From Trachythela sp. YZ-2020 (taxonomy: Eukaryota; Cnidaria; Anthozoa; Malacalcyonacea; Clavulariidae), in assembly GCA_016169945.1 (NCBI GenBank), contig JADLSH010000254.1, positions 496,001-560,000 on the forward strand: a DNA stretch of 64,000 nt, written 5' to 3'. Under the pieces are notes generated by a model, which was not told where the DNA came from, made no database searches, and saw only the letters and a program-made list of their open reading frames with translations. The translations under genes and the position numbers were made by a program. Within the stretch, counting starts at the first letter, position 1. The number at the start of each line of letters is the position of its first letter. Below, in pieces: positions 54,701 to 64,000 of this stretch.

Positions 54701-57700
54701 GTTGGTGGAATAACTATGCACGATCGTACAGCAGATGGTAGTCAGCTGGCAGTTATCAGAGTGGGGAGAATATGGTTAATTATTTTCATTATACGATAAG
54801 CTAGTAAGTGAGTGAGTGAGTGAGTGAGTGCGTGCGTGCGTGAGTGAGTGAGTGAGTGAGTGAGTTTATTATTATTATTATTATTATTATTCATCTTATT
54901 TAAAAACGGTAGCCCTTCAGATTAAACTGCTTTTCAAGGGGCCGTTAGGATATTTACAAATATGAAAAATCTATTATACATACTGACTATATAAAAAAAG
55001 AAAGCCCATGCAGTGAACACTATATATAAAACTTAGAATGAATCACGTATATAACTAGAAATAGTATGTTATGTTAACCCTCCCAGACCCAAAAATTACT
55101 CCTTCGGATCAGAATCCGCCCCACAGGTGGTTGTCACACACTATTTCTCTCCAAATTGGTGAAATAGTTGTGGATTAAAGTTTTGAAGTTACTTATGGAG
55201 AGCTCTTTGTAGTTGTTGGCAACATCATTTGGAAGATTGTTCCATGATGCAGCACCTCGATATGAAATCGATTTCTTCAAGAAGTCTGTTTTAGGTTTTT
55301 CCAAGTAAAGTTTACAGTCATTACTTCTTAACGGGTACATATCATTTTGGCAAATTTTAAAGATGTTAGTCATACATTCTGGCAGTTGGCCTTGTAAGGC
55401 CTTAAATGTCATTATCATTTCTCTTTTCTTAAGAGTGGTTTCAATTGGTTCCCAGTGTAAAATATTAAATATATCTTTCGATCTTACTTCGTAAGTTGAC
55501 CCTGTGATAATTCTAGCCGCTCGTTTTTGCATTTTTAAAAGCTTGTCAGTATGTGTACGACTGCCATCATTCCACACATTGGAGCAATAGGTAAAGTGAG
55601 GTAAGACTAGTGAGTTGTACATGTTAATTAACACGTTTTGGCTAACAAATCGTTTGGCTCGTCTTAATAAGGCAATGCTCTTGGATAGTTTTTTGCATTG
55701 AAGATCATTGTGTTTATGCCATCTCAATTCATCGTCTAAAGTAATTCCCAGTACTTTTTTATTGGTTACCTGTTTGATGTTATGATTACCAATCAGTATA
55801 CATGGGTCATGTGAGAATTGTTTCAATTTTCGTTTAGAGGCTATTAGCATAAATTCAGTTTTTTTTAACGTTTAAAGTAAGCTTGTTTGCTATTAACCAG
55901 TTATTGACGTTGTGCAAATCATTGTTTAGTTTCACTTCTATGTCCGCAGGTGAATTACCAATGCTTGATATATTTGTGTCATCTGCAAACATAGATGCCT
56001 CTGTTTGTTCGAGACAGTTAGGAAGATCATTTATGTACAATGAGAATAATAACGGTCCTAAGTTTGATCCCTGTGGGACTCCGCAACTTATCTTTTTCAG
56101 TTGGGAATTTGTACCTTGGACTGTACATAATTGACTCCTATTGGTTAAGTACGATTTGAAGAAGTTAAGGGCTACACCTTTAACTCCGTATAGTTCAAGT
56201 TTAGCAAGAAGGATTTTGTGGTCGACTGTATCGAATGCCTTTTTGAGATCAAGAAACAAGACACCATTTATTAAGCCTTTATCCATATTCATTAAATATT
56301 CATTGGTTGTTTGCAAAGAGCAGTTTCAGTAGAGTGATATTTACGGAAGCCAGATTGGCGTTTTGTAATTATTTTGTTGTCATTCAGAAAATTGAGAAGT
56401 TGGTTATAAACTATTTTCTCTAACATTTTTGAAATTGCCGATATGACGGATATAGGTCTGTAATTTCCGCATTCATTTTTGTCACCTTCCTTATAGATAG
56501 GCGTAACCTTAGCCTGTTTTAAGTCGTCTGGAAGTATACCAACGTCTAGGATCAGGTTAAAAATATAAAGCAAGGTTTCACATATGGTATAGCCTGCAGC
56601 CTTTAACAGTTTGTTTGTGATTTTGTCGAGTCCTGCAGCTTTCCCTAATTTTATACCATCTAGTCTTCTGCATAATTCTATTGGTGAAATTTGTCTAAAT
56701 GTAAACTTGTTAGAATTAGCAGTAATATATTGAAGTGGGTCTACATTACTTGCTGGTATAGTTTGTGCAAGCTTAGGGCCTATTTCACAAAAATAATTAT
56801 TAAACTCGTTTGCTATATTATCGTTACCAGTAATTGTTTGTCCATTAACTGTGATCTGGTTGATTGTTGTTGTAGTCGTTCTCCTGTTGAGTAAATGATT
56901 GATAAATCTCCAGCTATCTTTACTATTTTTGCATTGTTCCAGATTTGTTTTATAATAGTGTGCTTTTGCATCCCTAATAAGTTTGGTAACTTGGTTTTTG
57001 CATCTTTTATAAGCCTCGGTATAAGCAGTAGAATTTAATCGCACTGCCTTTTTTTTAAGGAAATCTCGATGATAGCTAAGTTTTTTAATTTCATTATTCA
57101 ACCATGGGCAATGCTCGTTTCTAACTTTTCTAGTACGATAGGGAGCATGGTTGTCAGAAATAGACAACAATATGTCCTTCCACTCCTGCCAGGCAAGATT
57201 TGGATCAGAATTGTATGTAAAGTAGTTAAACGCTTGTGCTAAATCTTGTTGGAATTCGTTTTCGTTAAAATGTTTAAATTGCCTTGTTTCTACTATTTTC
57301 GGCATTTCTCTGGGTACTCCTATTTTCCTACAAATATACACCAGATCATGGTCACTTATTCCCAAAGCAATCACTCCTGAATCAGATGTTTTGGTGTCGT
57401 CACTTTTTGTAATTATAATGTCTATTAGTGTTTTTGTCGAGTCAGTTGTTCGGGTTGGCTTATCAATGTGTTGCTGTAGTTGGTAGATATCTAATAGGTC
57501 ATCCAATCGTTTGGAGTTGTTATTCCTATAGTTGCTGTCCAGCATGTCACAGTTAAAATCACCTGTTATGATTATTTCTTTGTTTTCATTGTCAATCACT
57601 TTTATGAAATTTTCAAAATCATTAAAGAATTCCATATTAGAGTCTGGTGGACGATACCAAGTACTAATTAGAACTGGCTTAGCTTTTTTTTAAATTCAAG

Positions 57701-60700
57701 ACAAATTGCCTCTGCATTAACTGGAATTAAGTCAGCTCTATTAGTATAGGGAATAACATCCCTTAGGTAGATAGCCACTCCTCCTCCATTGCGGTTTCTA
57801 TCCTTTCTTATCAGATCGTAACCTGGTATTTTAACCTCAGAGTTGTCTATGGAGTCGTCAAGTCGAGTTTCGTTGATACAAATTATATCAAAAGGGAGTT
57901 TAGCCAGAAAAACCAATAATTCGTTTTTATGCTTTACCAAACTTGCAATATTTAAATGCCCTATTTTGAATCCCTTGAGTTTTGGGTAAACCTTTTCATA
58001 TTGGTCCGTGGTTGGAGTAATTGGGTCTAGAGGGTTCACATTTTCATCATCGTTAGTCTTAGTAACATCCCTGTCATCATGATCATCATTATCATTGTCG
58101 AGTCTACTATGATCGAGTGATGACGAGGATGCTACAGTATCTTCTACTTTGGAATAATAAGAAGTATCTAGTCAATTGATATTCTTTAAGTAATTCTTTA
58201 TGTTTTTTGCCAAGGAGGCTGAGCCCTTTGTGAGTGAGTGAGTGAGTGAGTGAGTGAGTGAGTGAGTGAGTGAGTGAGTGAGTGAGTGAGTGAGTGAGTG
58301 AGTGAGTAAGTGAGTGGGGGTGTGCTAATCATCCTTACTTGCAGCTGAGAGCTGAGCTGAATTGCGAAGGCGCAATTCAAATTTTCTGCTGACGTGATTG
58401 CGACATGAAATTGCAAATGTAAACAGCCTGCTATTTAAGTGCAATTTTCAGTGCGAGAAGTCGCAAACATTTCTATCATGCTCGAAATATATCGCAACTA
58501 AAATCGCACCTCTATTATTTTATAGATTACTCTGCTAAGTTTGCCCTCAATCACGCCACACAGTTGCTACAGCAACCGTCTAATCTGACCGAACTCTATG
58601 GCCTGGGCATTACAGAGGACGAAGTCTTGACGAAAGTTTCCGACTTTATGCCGTTCCTTACCGAATGGGGTACGAAATATTTCAAGGCAGAACCCCATCC
58701 TATTCATGGTGTAATAGATTTCAAAGATGGTGGGATGTCGAAAAATATGGGTGATAGTCAAGTTGCGATGTGTGTGTCACAGGTGCTTGATATTGAGGAA
58801 TGTGTATGGTCGCCTAAATTTGGACTGAAAGGTAAAAGGTCATAACTAATTTGAATGACTTCATTAAATACTGCGTGTCTTTAGGATCAATCTACCTGAC
58901 AAATACAATAAGAACTTCGACGTTTCGACGAAAGGCCTTTGCTCGTTGGAGATGACTTCATTAAACCCTATCTACCTATATATGTACCTACCTACCTATC
59001 TATCCACCTACCTAGCTATCTATCCACCTATCTATCCATCCACCTACCTATCTATCTATCTATATATCCACCTATCTACCTATCTATCCACCTACCTACC
59101 TATCTACCTTCTTAAGGTGCGTTTACACGCTGCGATTTGTCAGGCCGTTTTAGGTTTTGCTGAATGTTAATGACGAATATTTTCAGTTGATGTAGTCGCC
59201 AGATGACGTTTGTTACGTATTTTTCAAATATCATCAACGTGCACCTGAAATCGGCCGGACAAATCGCAGCGTTTAAAAACACTTTCCAGCAGTTTACAGA
59301 GTAAACAAAAGTGAAAACTCTTCAACTTTCATAGCTCTTAAACTATACATTACGCTTATGCTCCAACACTAATAATTTAACAGGGCATGTCTATTGGATA
59401 CGGGGCGTTACTAGATCATTTACGGTGATATTTTACATTCAGGTCAGATAGATTCGTCTGTTGAGGTGAAAATCAATAGAAATCCAAACATTATGAAAAG
59501 AAATCCATCTCTCAATCAAACCTGCGTCCTGCCTTTGGAGTTGAAGACTGGAAAATGCTACACAAAACTAGGTATCTGATTGTGTATGTTATGCAGTAGC
59601 TCTATCAGTTCTAAACTGTTCTTCGTAGAGGTCCAGCGATCCCTTATTGATCCAGTGTTACTACAGGAGGAAACCTAAACTAACTTTATTTATACTGGAT
59701 AGCTCTACCAGTTCTAAACTGTTCTTCCTAGAGATCCAGTAAGGGCCATCTCTTATTGCTCCAGTGTTACTACAGAAGGAAACCTAAACTAAACTAACTT
59801 TATTTATACTGGATAGCTCTATCAGTTCTAAACTGTTCTCCCTAGAGGTCCAGTAAGGGTCATCTCTTATTGATCCAGTGTTACTACAGAAGGAAACCTA
59901 AACTAACTTTATTTATACTGGATAGCTCTATCAGTTCTAAACTGTTCTCCCTAGAGGTCCAGTAAGGGTCATCTCTTATTGATCCAGTGTCACTACAGGA
60001 GGAAACCTAAGCAAAACTAACTTGATTCACAATGGATAGCTCCATCAGTTCTAAATTGTTCTTCCTAGAGATCCAGCGATCCCTTATTGATCCAGTGTTA
60101 CTACAGGAGGAAACCTAAGCAAAACTAACTTTATTTATACTGGATAGCTCTATCAGTTCTAAACTGTTCTTCCTAGAGGTGCAGTAAGAGCCATCTCTTA
60201 TTGATCCAGTGTTACTACAGGAGGAAACCTAAACTAAACTAACTTTATTTATACTGGATAGCTCTATCAGTTCTAAGCTGTTCTCTCTAGAGGTCCAGTA
60301 AGGTTCATCTCTTATTGATCCAGTGTTACTACAGGAGGAAACCTAAACTAAACTAACTTTATTTATACTGGATAGCTCTATCAGTTCTAAACTGTTCTCC
60401 CTAGAGGTCCAGTAAGGTTCATCTCTTATTGATCCAGTGTTACTACAGGAGGAAACCTAAACTAAACTAACTTTATTTATACTGGATAGCTCTATCAGTT
60501 CTAAACTGTTCTCCCAAGAGGTCCAGTAAGAGTCATCTCTTATTGATCCAGTGTTACTACAGGAGGAAACCTAAACTAAACTAACTTTATTTATATTGGA
60601 TAGCTCTACCAGTTCTAAACTGTTCTCCCTAGAGGTCCAGTAAGGGTCATCTCTTATTGCTCCAGTGTTACTACAGAAGGAAACCTAAACTAAACTAACT

Positions 60701-63336
60701 CTATTTACACTGGATAGCTCTATCAGTTCTAAACAGTTCTCCCTAGAGGTGCAGTAAGGATCATCTTTTATTGTAACAGTGTTACTACAGGATGAAACGT
60801 ACAAACTAAGCTGCTTGGTTTGTCACGAAAATGACCGCTAACCGTATTACATTGATATATGCATCCATTAGACGTATCTATACACATAGATGGATCATCC
60901 GTCTAGACGAACTAAGACACCGACTTGTCTGTGTAGTGGAGAACTACGCACATACAGAGTTCTCCTTATCAGGTGGTAAACGGTAAAACGTACCGTTTCC
61001 ACGACTACCGATTACCGCCTGGAGAATCCTAGAGTTTGTGTAAAGGAATTCTGTTGTAAACAATTTTGTGTAAAACAGTGGTGTGTTTTATAATTGATAT
61101 GACGTTTTATTGTTATAATCTTTAGAATTCTATAAAAGCTTAAATATTCCCTCAAAATGCAGGAAATGGCATTTCAGAGACTTCAGATTTCAAAATGTTC
61201 CGAGGGATCATGCCCCAGGACCCCCTAAGGTTTGTCGCGCCTCTGGCGCTACGGGACACTTACCTGTTCAGACGCCTCTTTTACCTGCCGCGCTCACAAC
61301 TGTGGAGAACCCTGATATACTGTAGGTTGTCTTCAATGTCTTGACGAATGATTTATCTGCCGGGACAAATTATCAGACGAAGTATCTTTTCCTTGCCCAA
61401 GTTCGTCCAAACTTGTCCTCTAGTGTACGAGCTAATGTAATTCCTATTTAAATCATTCAGGTTCCGTTGAACACCGAGCCCAAGTTATACTCTATAGTTT
61501 AATGATAATGGAACGATACGACAATACGCTAGATACGGGCTTGTTGCTCTATCTAAAGACGGGACATATGTTGGGTGTACCTGCATACAGACAGGAGAAA
61601 CGTGCTCTGGTTATGAAGAGAAATGAATTGATAAGATATTTGTCACATACTGGCTCACGACTCTTGCAAAATATGCCAGGTGAGTTGAAATTTCCAGCTT
61701 GCTATGCAAGTCTAAAGTATATCTCGACTTGGGCTCAGTAAGTTTTCAAAATAACGTAACGTTAATAGATGTACAAGCAAAAGAAACGACTTACTGAATA
61801 ATCTAAAGCAAAACTTTATTTAAACTGGATAGCTCTATCAGTTCTAAACTGTTCTCTCTAGAGGTCCAGTAAGCGTCATCTCTTATTGATCCAGTGTTAC
61901 TACAGAAGGAAACCTAAACTAAACTAACTTTATTTATACTGGATAGCTCTATCAGTTCTAAACTGTTCTCCCTAGAGATCCAGTAAGGGTCATTCCTTAT
62001 TGATCCAGTGTTACTACAGGAGGAAACCTGAACTAAACTAACTTTATTTATTCTGGATAGTTCTATCAGTTCTAAACTGTTCTTTCTATAGAGATCCAGT
62101 AAGGATCATTCCTTATGATTCAAGGTTACTACAGGAGGAAAACTAAACTGAACTAACTTTATTTATACTGGATAGCTCTATCAGTTCTAAACTGTTCTCC
62201 CTAGAGGTCCAGTAAGAGTCATCCCTTATTGATCCAGTGTTACTACAGGAGGAAACCTAAACTAAACTAACTTTATTTATACTGGATAGCTCTATCAGTT
62301 CTAAACTATTCTTTCTAGTTGTCCAGTAAGGGTCATTCCTTATTGGTCCATTGTTACTACAGGAGGAAACCTAAACTAAACTAACTTTATTTATACTGGA
62401 TAGCTCTATCAGTTCTAAACTGTTCTCTCTAGAGATCCATGCAGTAAGGACCATCCCTCAAAGCTGCAAACAAATAAACAACAACAACAATGTTATTTCA
62501 TTATTCCCAGATATGCTTCAAGATGAACGCAACTGTAAATATTGTCCTCAGCTGAACGTCTGCACAATGTATCACAAAAGTGTTGAGAAAGGAGACAGTA
62601 ACAGTGCGGGAATGGGGAATCTCTTTGATAAATCAACAAGTCATCTCTCTCCTGTGCATCTCAAATATTTCTCACGTTGGAATGAACTTATAGCACTTGA
62701 ATCAAAAGCAATGCAGGTAAATATGTTTTTGAAGTTTTGGAATTACGTTTGATGAAATATATAATATATCATGCACCAGAAGGAGACGCGTAACACTGGA
62801 AAATATGGGATGACCCTAGTATTTGAAACATCGAAAAGTGTGTTCAGAAATGAAGTGCTAGCTGAGGTTTTTAAGCGTTGCTTGGAAGCGTGGTGCATCA
62901 ATACAAATCATCATGCTTTATCTCCACCTTGTTGGCCAGTGACGAACCAGTATTGAAGAGAAATTCAACGGGAAAGTTTTATTAGGATTATTTTTACCGT
63001 GGTATCAAGACAACGATATGAATTCCTTTGTGTTTTGCTCATGAATAATTTATAATTTGACGTGTAATTGATATAACATGACATCGTCTTTTTAGGAGAA
63101 AGCCAATGATTGTGATATCTGGTGTCTCAGCGGGACAGAGCGGGAACAATTAGGATATTGTTTTAGTAAGATGTCCCTGACGTCATGTAGTGCCTCAGAG
63201 GATCCAGGTCGTTATTTAAACAACTTTAGAAAAGAAGAAATGAAATCATCTAACGTTTGTTCAGCTGATATGCATTTAGTGAAAGGAGATTATATTGTAG
63301 TCAGTCAGGAAGATGGCATCATGGCCTTAGCTACAG
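48758..63336 (+). CDS. DNA2: DNA2 nuclease/helicase, N-terminal half (partial)
   Basis: Eleven exons before the right edge: 48758-48826, 49361-49411, 49589-50719, 52134-52530, 53239-53442, 54439-54660, 58526-58831, 59443-59571, 61461-61679, 62511-62716, 63096-63336; every junction is in phase. The first four encode about 549 residues of Ser/Asn/Lys-rich disordered tail that vertebrate DNA2 lacks but yeast Dna2 has in shorter form. A PIP-like TADISKYF lies near residue 31. The core then matches human DNA2: GYRRFLVLEV, YPDILVTPTSI, KCLRRSILDKYF, WSPKFGLKGQIDSSVEV, LPLELKTGK, LLLYLKTGHM, CKYCPQLNVC. Nuclease D/E/K residues and all four Fe-S cysteines are present. DNA2 trims Okazaki flaps and resects DNA ends. 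The SF1 helicase domain lies outside the window. Confidence 0.93.
50821..50991. mobile_element. MITE with AGGTACGTTCACAC ends
   Basis: AGGTACGTTCACAC at 50821 is mirrored by GTGTGAACGTACCT ending at 50991. Inside are GCGATTTGTCGGGC and its complement, GCCCGACAAATCGC. A related copy in the opposite orientation is at about 59113-59270 (AAGGTGCGTTTACACGCTGC). Both are in DNA2 introns. Confidence 0.8.
52565..53165 (+). repeat. SINE family 3 followed by a 4-copy tail array
   Basis: The SINE head (GGTGGCATAGTGGGTGATCC, TTTTTGCAATATACAGTTGTCTG) begins just after a DNA2 exon. It is followed by four head-to-tail copies of a unit of about 115 bp: GGTTTCCTCCTGTAGTAACA, CTCTAGGGAGAACAGTTTAG, AACTGATAGAGCTATCCAG, TATAAATAAAGTTAGTTTAG. 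This is the clearest place where the unit can be seen to be the SINE 3' end. Confidence 0.85.
53640..53790 (+). pseudogene. LINE ORF2 C-terminal fragment
   Basis: A plus-strand frame reads FSVTTAKCWNYLPLKLRT and IFKKELYRKLKTNQL, the (xxx)KxWNxLPxxLR...FKxxLK end of CR1/jockey-type elements. It ends near the palindrome at 53814 and is in a DNA2 intron. A 3' tail of (AAATG)n occurs at about 54243-54262. Confidence 0.6.
53814..53955. mobile_element. Palindromic element with GAAAAGTGTGTTGAAAAA core
   Basis: TATATCATACACGAGAAGGAG...TAGTGATTT pairs with AAATCACTATAATAAACGAC...GTGTATGATATA. The loop holds ACCGAAAAGTGTGTTGAAAAA and TTTGAGGTGTTTT. Flanking sequence (53960-54100) is shared with 62940-63060, so a larger repeat family is involved. 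Confidence 0.7.
54800..54890. repeat. (GAGT)n then (TTA)n microsatellite at LINE 3' end
   Basis: 54803-54863 is GAGT/GCGT units; 54864-54891 is a TTA run. The TTA run is the LINE tail (AAT on the LINE strand). Confidence 0.85.
54880..58224 (-). mobile_element. CR1/jockey-type LINE, near-complete ORF2, inside (GAGT)n
   Basis: Minus-strand frames at 57668-58039 (endonuclease start: LKGFKIGHLNIASL, DIICINETRLDD, GGVAIYLRD), 56292-57635 (GDFNCD endonuclease motif, ISDHDLVY, then PIYKEGDKNECGNYRPIS), 55855-56316 (LFLDLKKAFDTVDH, GVPQGSNLGPLLFSLYINDL, catalytic FADD) and 55134-55850 (WRHNDLQ-like thumb region, LPHFTYCSNVW). Endonuclease and reverse transcriptase motifs are all recognisable. The three frame breaks lie at or next to A-runs (about 57690, 56315, 55860). 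The (AAT)n tail is at 54864-54891. (GAGT)n lies on both outer sides. It is in a DNA2 intron. Confidence 0.85.
58225..58318. repeat. (GAGT)n microsatellite at LINE 5' end
   Basis: About 22 near-perfect GTGA units from 58231. The same repeat in the same orientation occurs beyond the 3' end of the LINE. Confidence 0.9.
58973..59107. repeat. (TATC/CACC/TACC)n microsatellite
   Basis: Interrupted tetranucleotide tract in a DNA2 intron, next to the MITE at 59113. Confidence 0.85.
59589..60800 (-). repeat. SINE-tail tandem array, about 10-11 copies
   Basis: Units of about 115 bp as at 39775-40135: TTTATTTATACTGGATAGCT, ATCAGTTCTAAACTGTTCTC, TCCAGTGTTACTACAGGAGG. Opposite orientation to the array at 52565-53165. 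It fills a DNA2 intron. Confidence 0.9.
61800..62460 (-). repeat. SINE-tail tandem array, about 6 copies
   Basis: Same unit and same orientation as 59589-60800, one exon further on in DNA2. The last copy is cut short at CTCTAGAGATCC. Confidence 0.9.
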
Positions 63337-63369
63337 GTATTGTAGTATGGACAATATTGTAGCCAATCG

Positions 63370-63660
63370 CCTTCGGTGGCGCAGTCGTCAGAGCAAGCGC
63401 CTTTCACCTCTGAGATCGTGGGTTCGATTCTCGCTGCGGACTCGTGACACTTATATGTGAAAAGAGTCCGTCGACGCTCTACCGAAAGTCGTGGGTTTTC
63501 TCCGGGTACTCTGGTTTCCACCCACAGGGAATGTTGACAGGGTGAGTTTGGATAAACCCCAAACTAACCCTTCCATCGTAGCTGTGCTCCCTGATCAGAC
63601 ATGAGTCATACGGTGGCTGGCAGAGGTGCCTTCAAAAAGCCTTCGACTAAGTGACTAACC
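63370..63660 (+). repeat. SINE family 2, tRNA-derived
   Basis: GGTGGCGCAGTCGTCAGAGC (A box) and GTGGGTTCGATTCTCGC (B box) 35 bp apart, then the body CGACGCTCTACCGAAAGTCG and TCTCCGGGTACTCTGGTTTC, as in the antisense copy at 39345-39510. It lies in the DNA2 intron after exon 63096-63336. The rest of the window to 64000 shows no further exon. Confidence 0.75.
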
Positions 63661-64000
63661 CCCCCACCCCGCACTATTTATACTACTAGAGAGAATCTTC
63701 CGTCAAGAAGCATCTTCCATCTGACGGATTATCTGTCTTAGTGTAAGACGAACGACCCCGACGAACTAACTAAAATAGAGTCTGCCAACCAGAGGTGGAA
63801 AAAGTATCGGATCCTGGGAACCTAGTTTTTTTTTAGATCTGAACTTTTGCTGGAAAATTTTCAGAAATTTCTGAAAGTTAATACTGATAAGTAATAACAA
63901 AACTAGAGTATGCTCAAGTCCAGACTAGCAATTGTAATGCATTTTATATTCACTATATCAAAATGAACACCACTGAATATCAAGAAACAACACTCCAATC

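Overview
This is 64 kb of intron-rich, AT-rich animal nuclear DNA. Every recognisable gene is a metazoan gene split by GT-AG introns. The spaces between exons are packed with tRNA-derived SINEs, LINE fragments, MITEs and minisatellites. A non-vertebrate animal is clear; a cnidarian is my best guess from gene make-up and architecture (for example a 26/29-kDa-type digestive cysteine protease and a DNA2 with a long N-terminal tail), but nothing in the window proves the phylum. I joined exons by hand using splice signals, codon phase and remembered protein families. No alignment was run.

Layout, left to right: (1) 148-2574 minus, first three exons of a CC2D1A/B (Lgd) gene, head-to-head with (2) 2778-7004 plus, a GPS2-like corepressor subunit. 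(3) 8062-9522 and 10408-12776, both minus, two tandem paralogues of an unrecognised coiled-coil protein (256 and 255 aa). (4) 13593-18717 plus, a seven-exon, 1118-residue protein ending in the RAD51-binding motif of RAD51AP1/RAD51AP2. (5) 20176-25654 minus, a complete 26/29-kDa-type papain-family protease whose last exon is duplicated downstream at 19376-19563. (6) 25655-27664, a degenerate telomere-like tract and a LINE remnant. (7) 27665-28713 plus, OSER1, converging on (8) 29369-32539 minus, TMEM65, itself head-to-head with (9) 33038-42200 plus, PRIM2, the large primase subunit with all four Fe-S cysteines. (10) 42790-43515 minus, an unknown multi-pass membrane protein. (11) 46928-47341 minus, a small Cys/His protein with a possible LRAT/NlpC-like fold and an N-myristoylation signal. 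(12) 48758-63336 plus, the N-terminal half of DNA2 (long tail, OB/nuclease region, Fe-S cysteines); its helicase domain lies beyond the right edge.

Three genes (RAD51AP2-like, PRIM2, DNA2) serve DNA replication or recombination repair; they share the window with unrelated housekeeping genes and no operon-like arrangement is implied. Mobile DNA is the other theme: two hAT-like elements with perfect 8-bp target duplications, a TTAA-flanked MITE, several palindromic MITE families, three tRNA-SINE families, SINE 3' ends amplified into about 115-bp tandem arrays, a LINE sitting inside a (GAGT)n microsatellite, a 96-unit array of an exactly 16-bp repeat, and TTAGGG-like repeats enclosed by a 34-bp inverted repeat.
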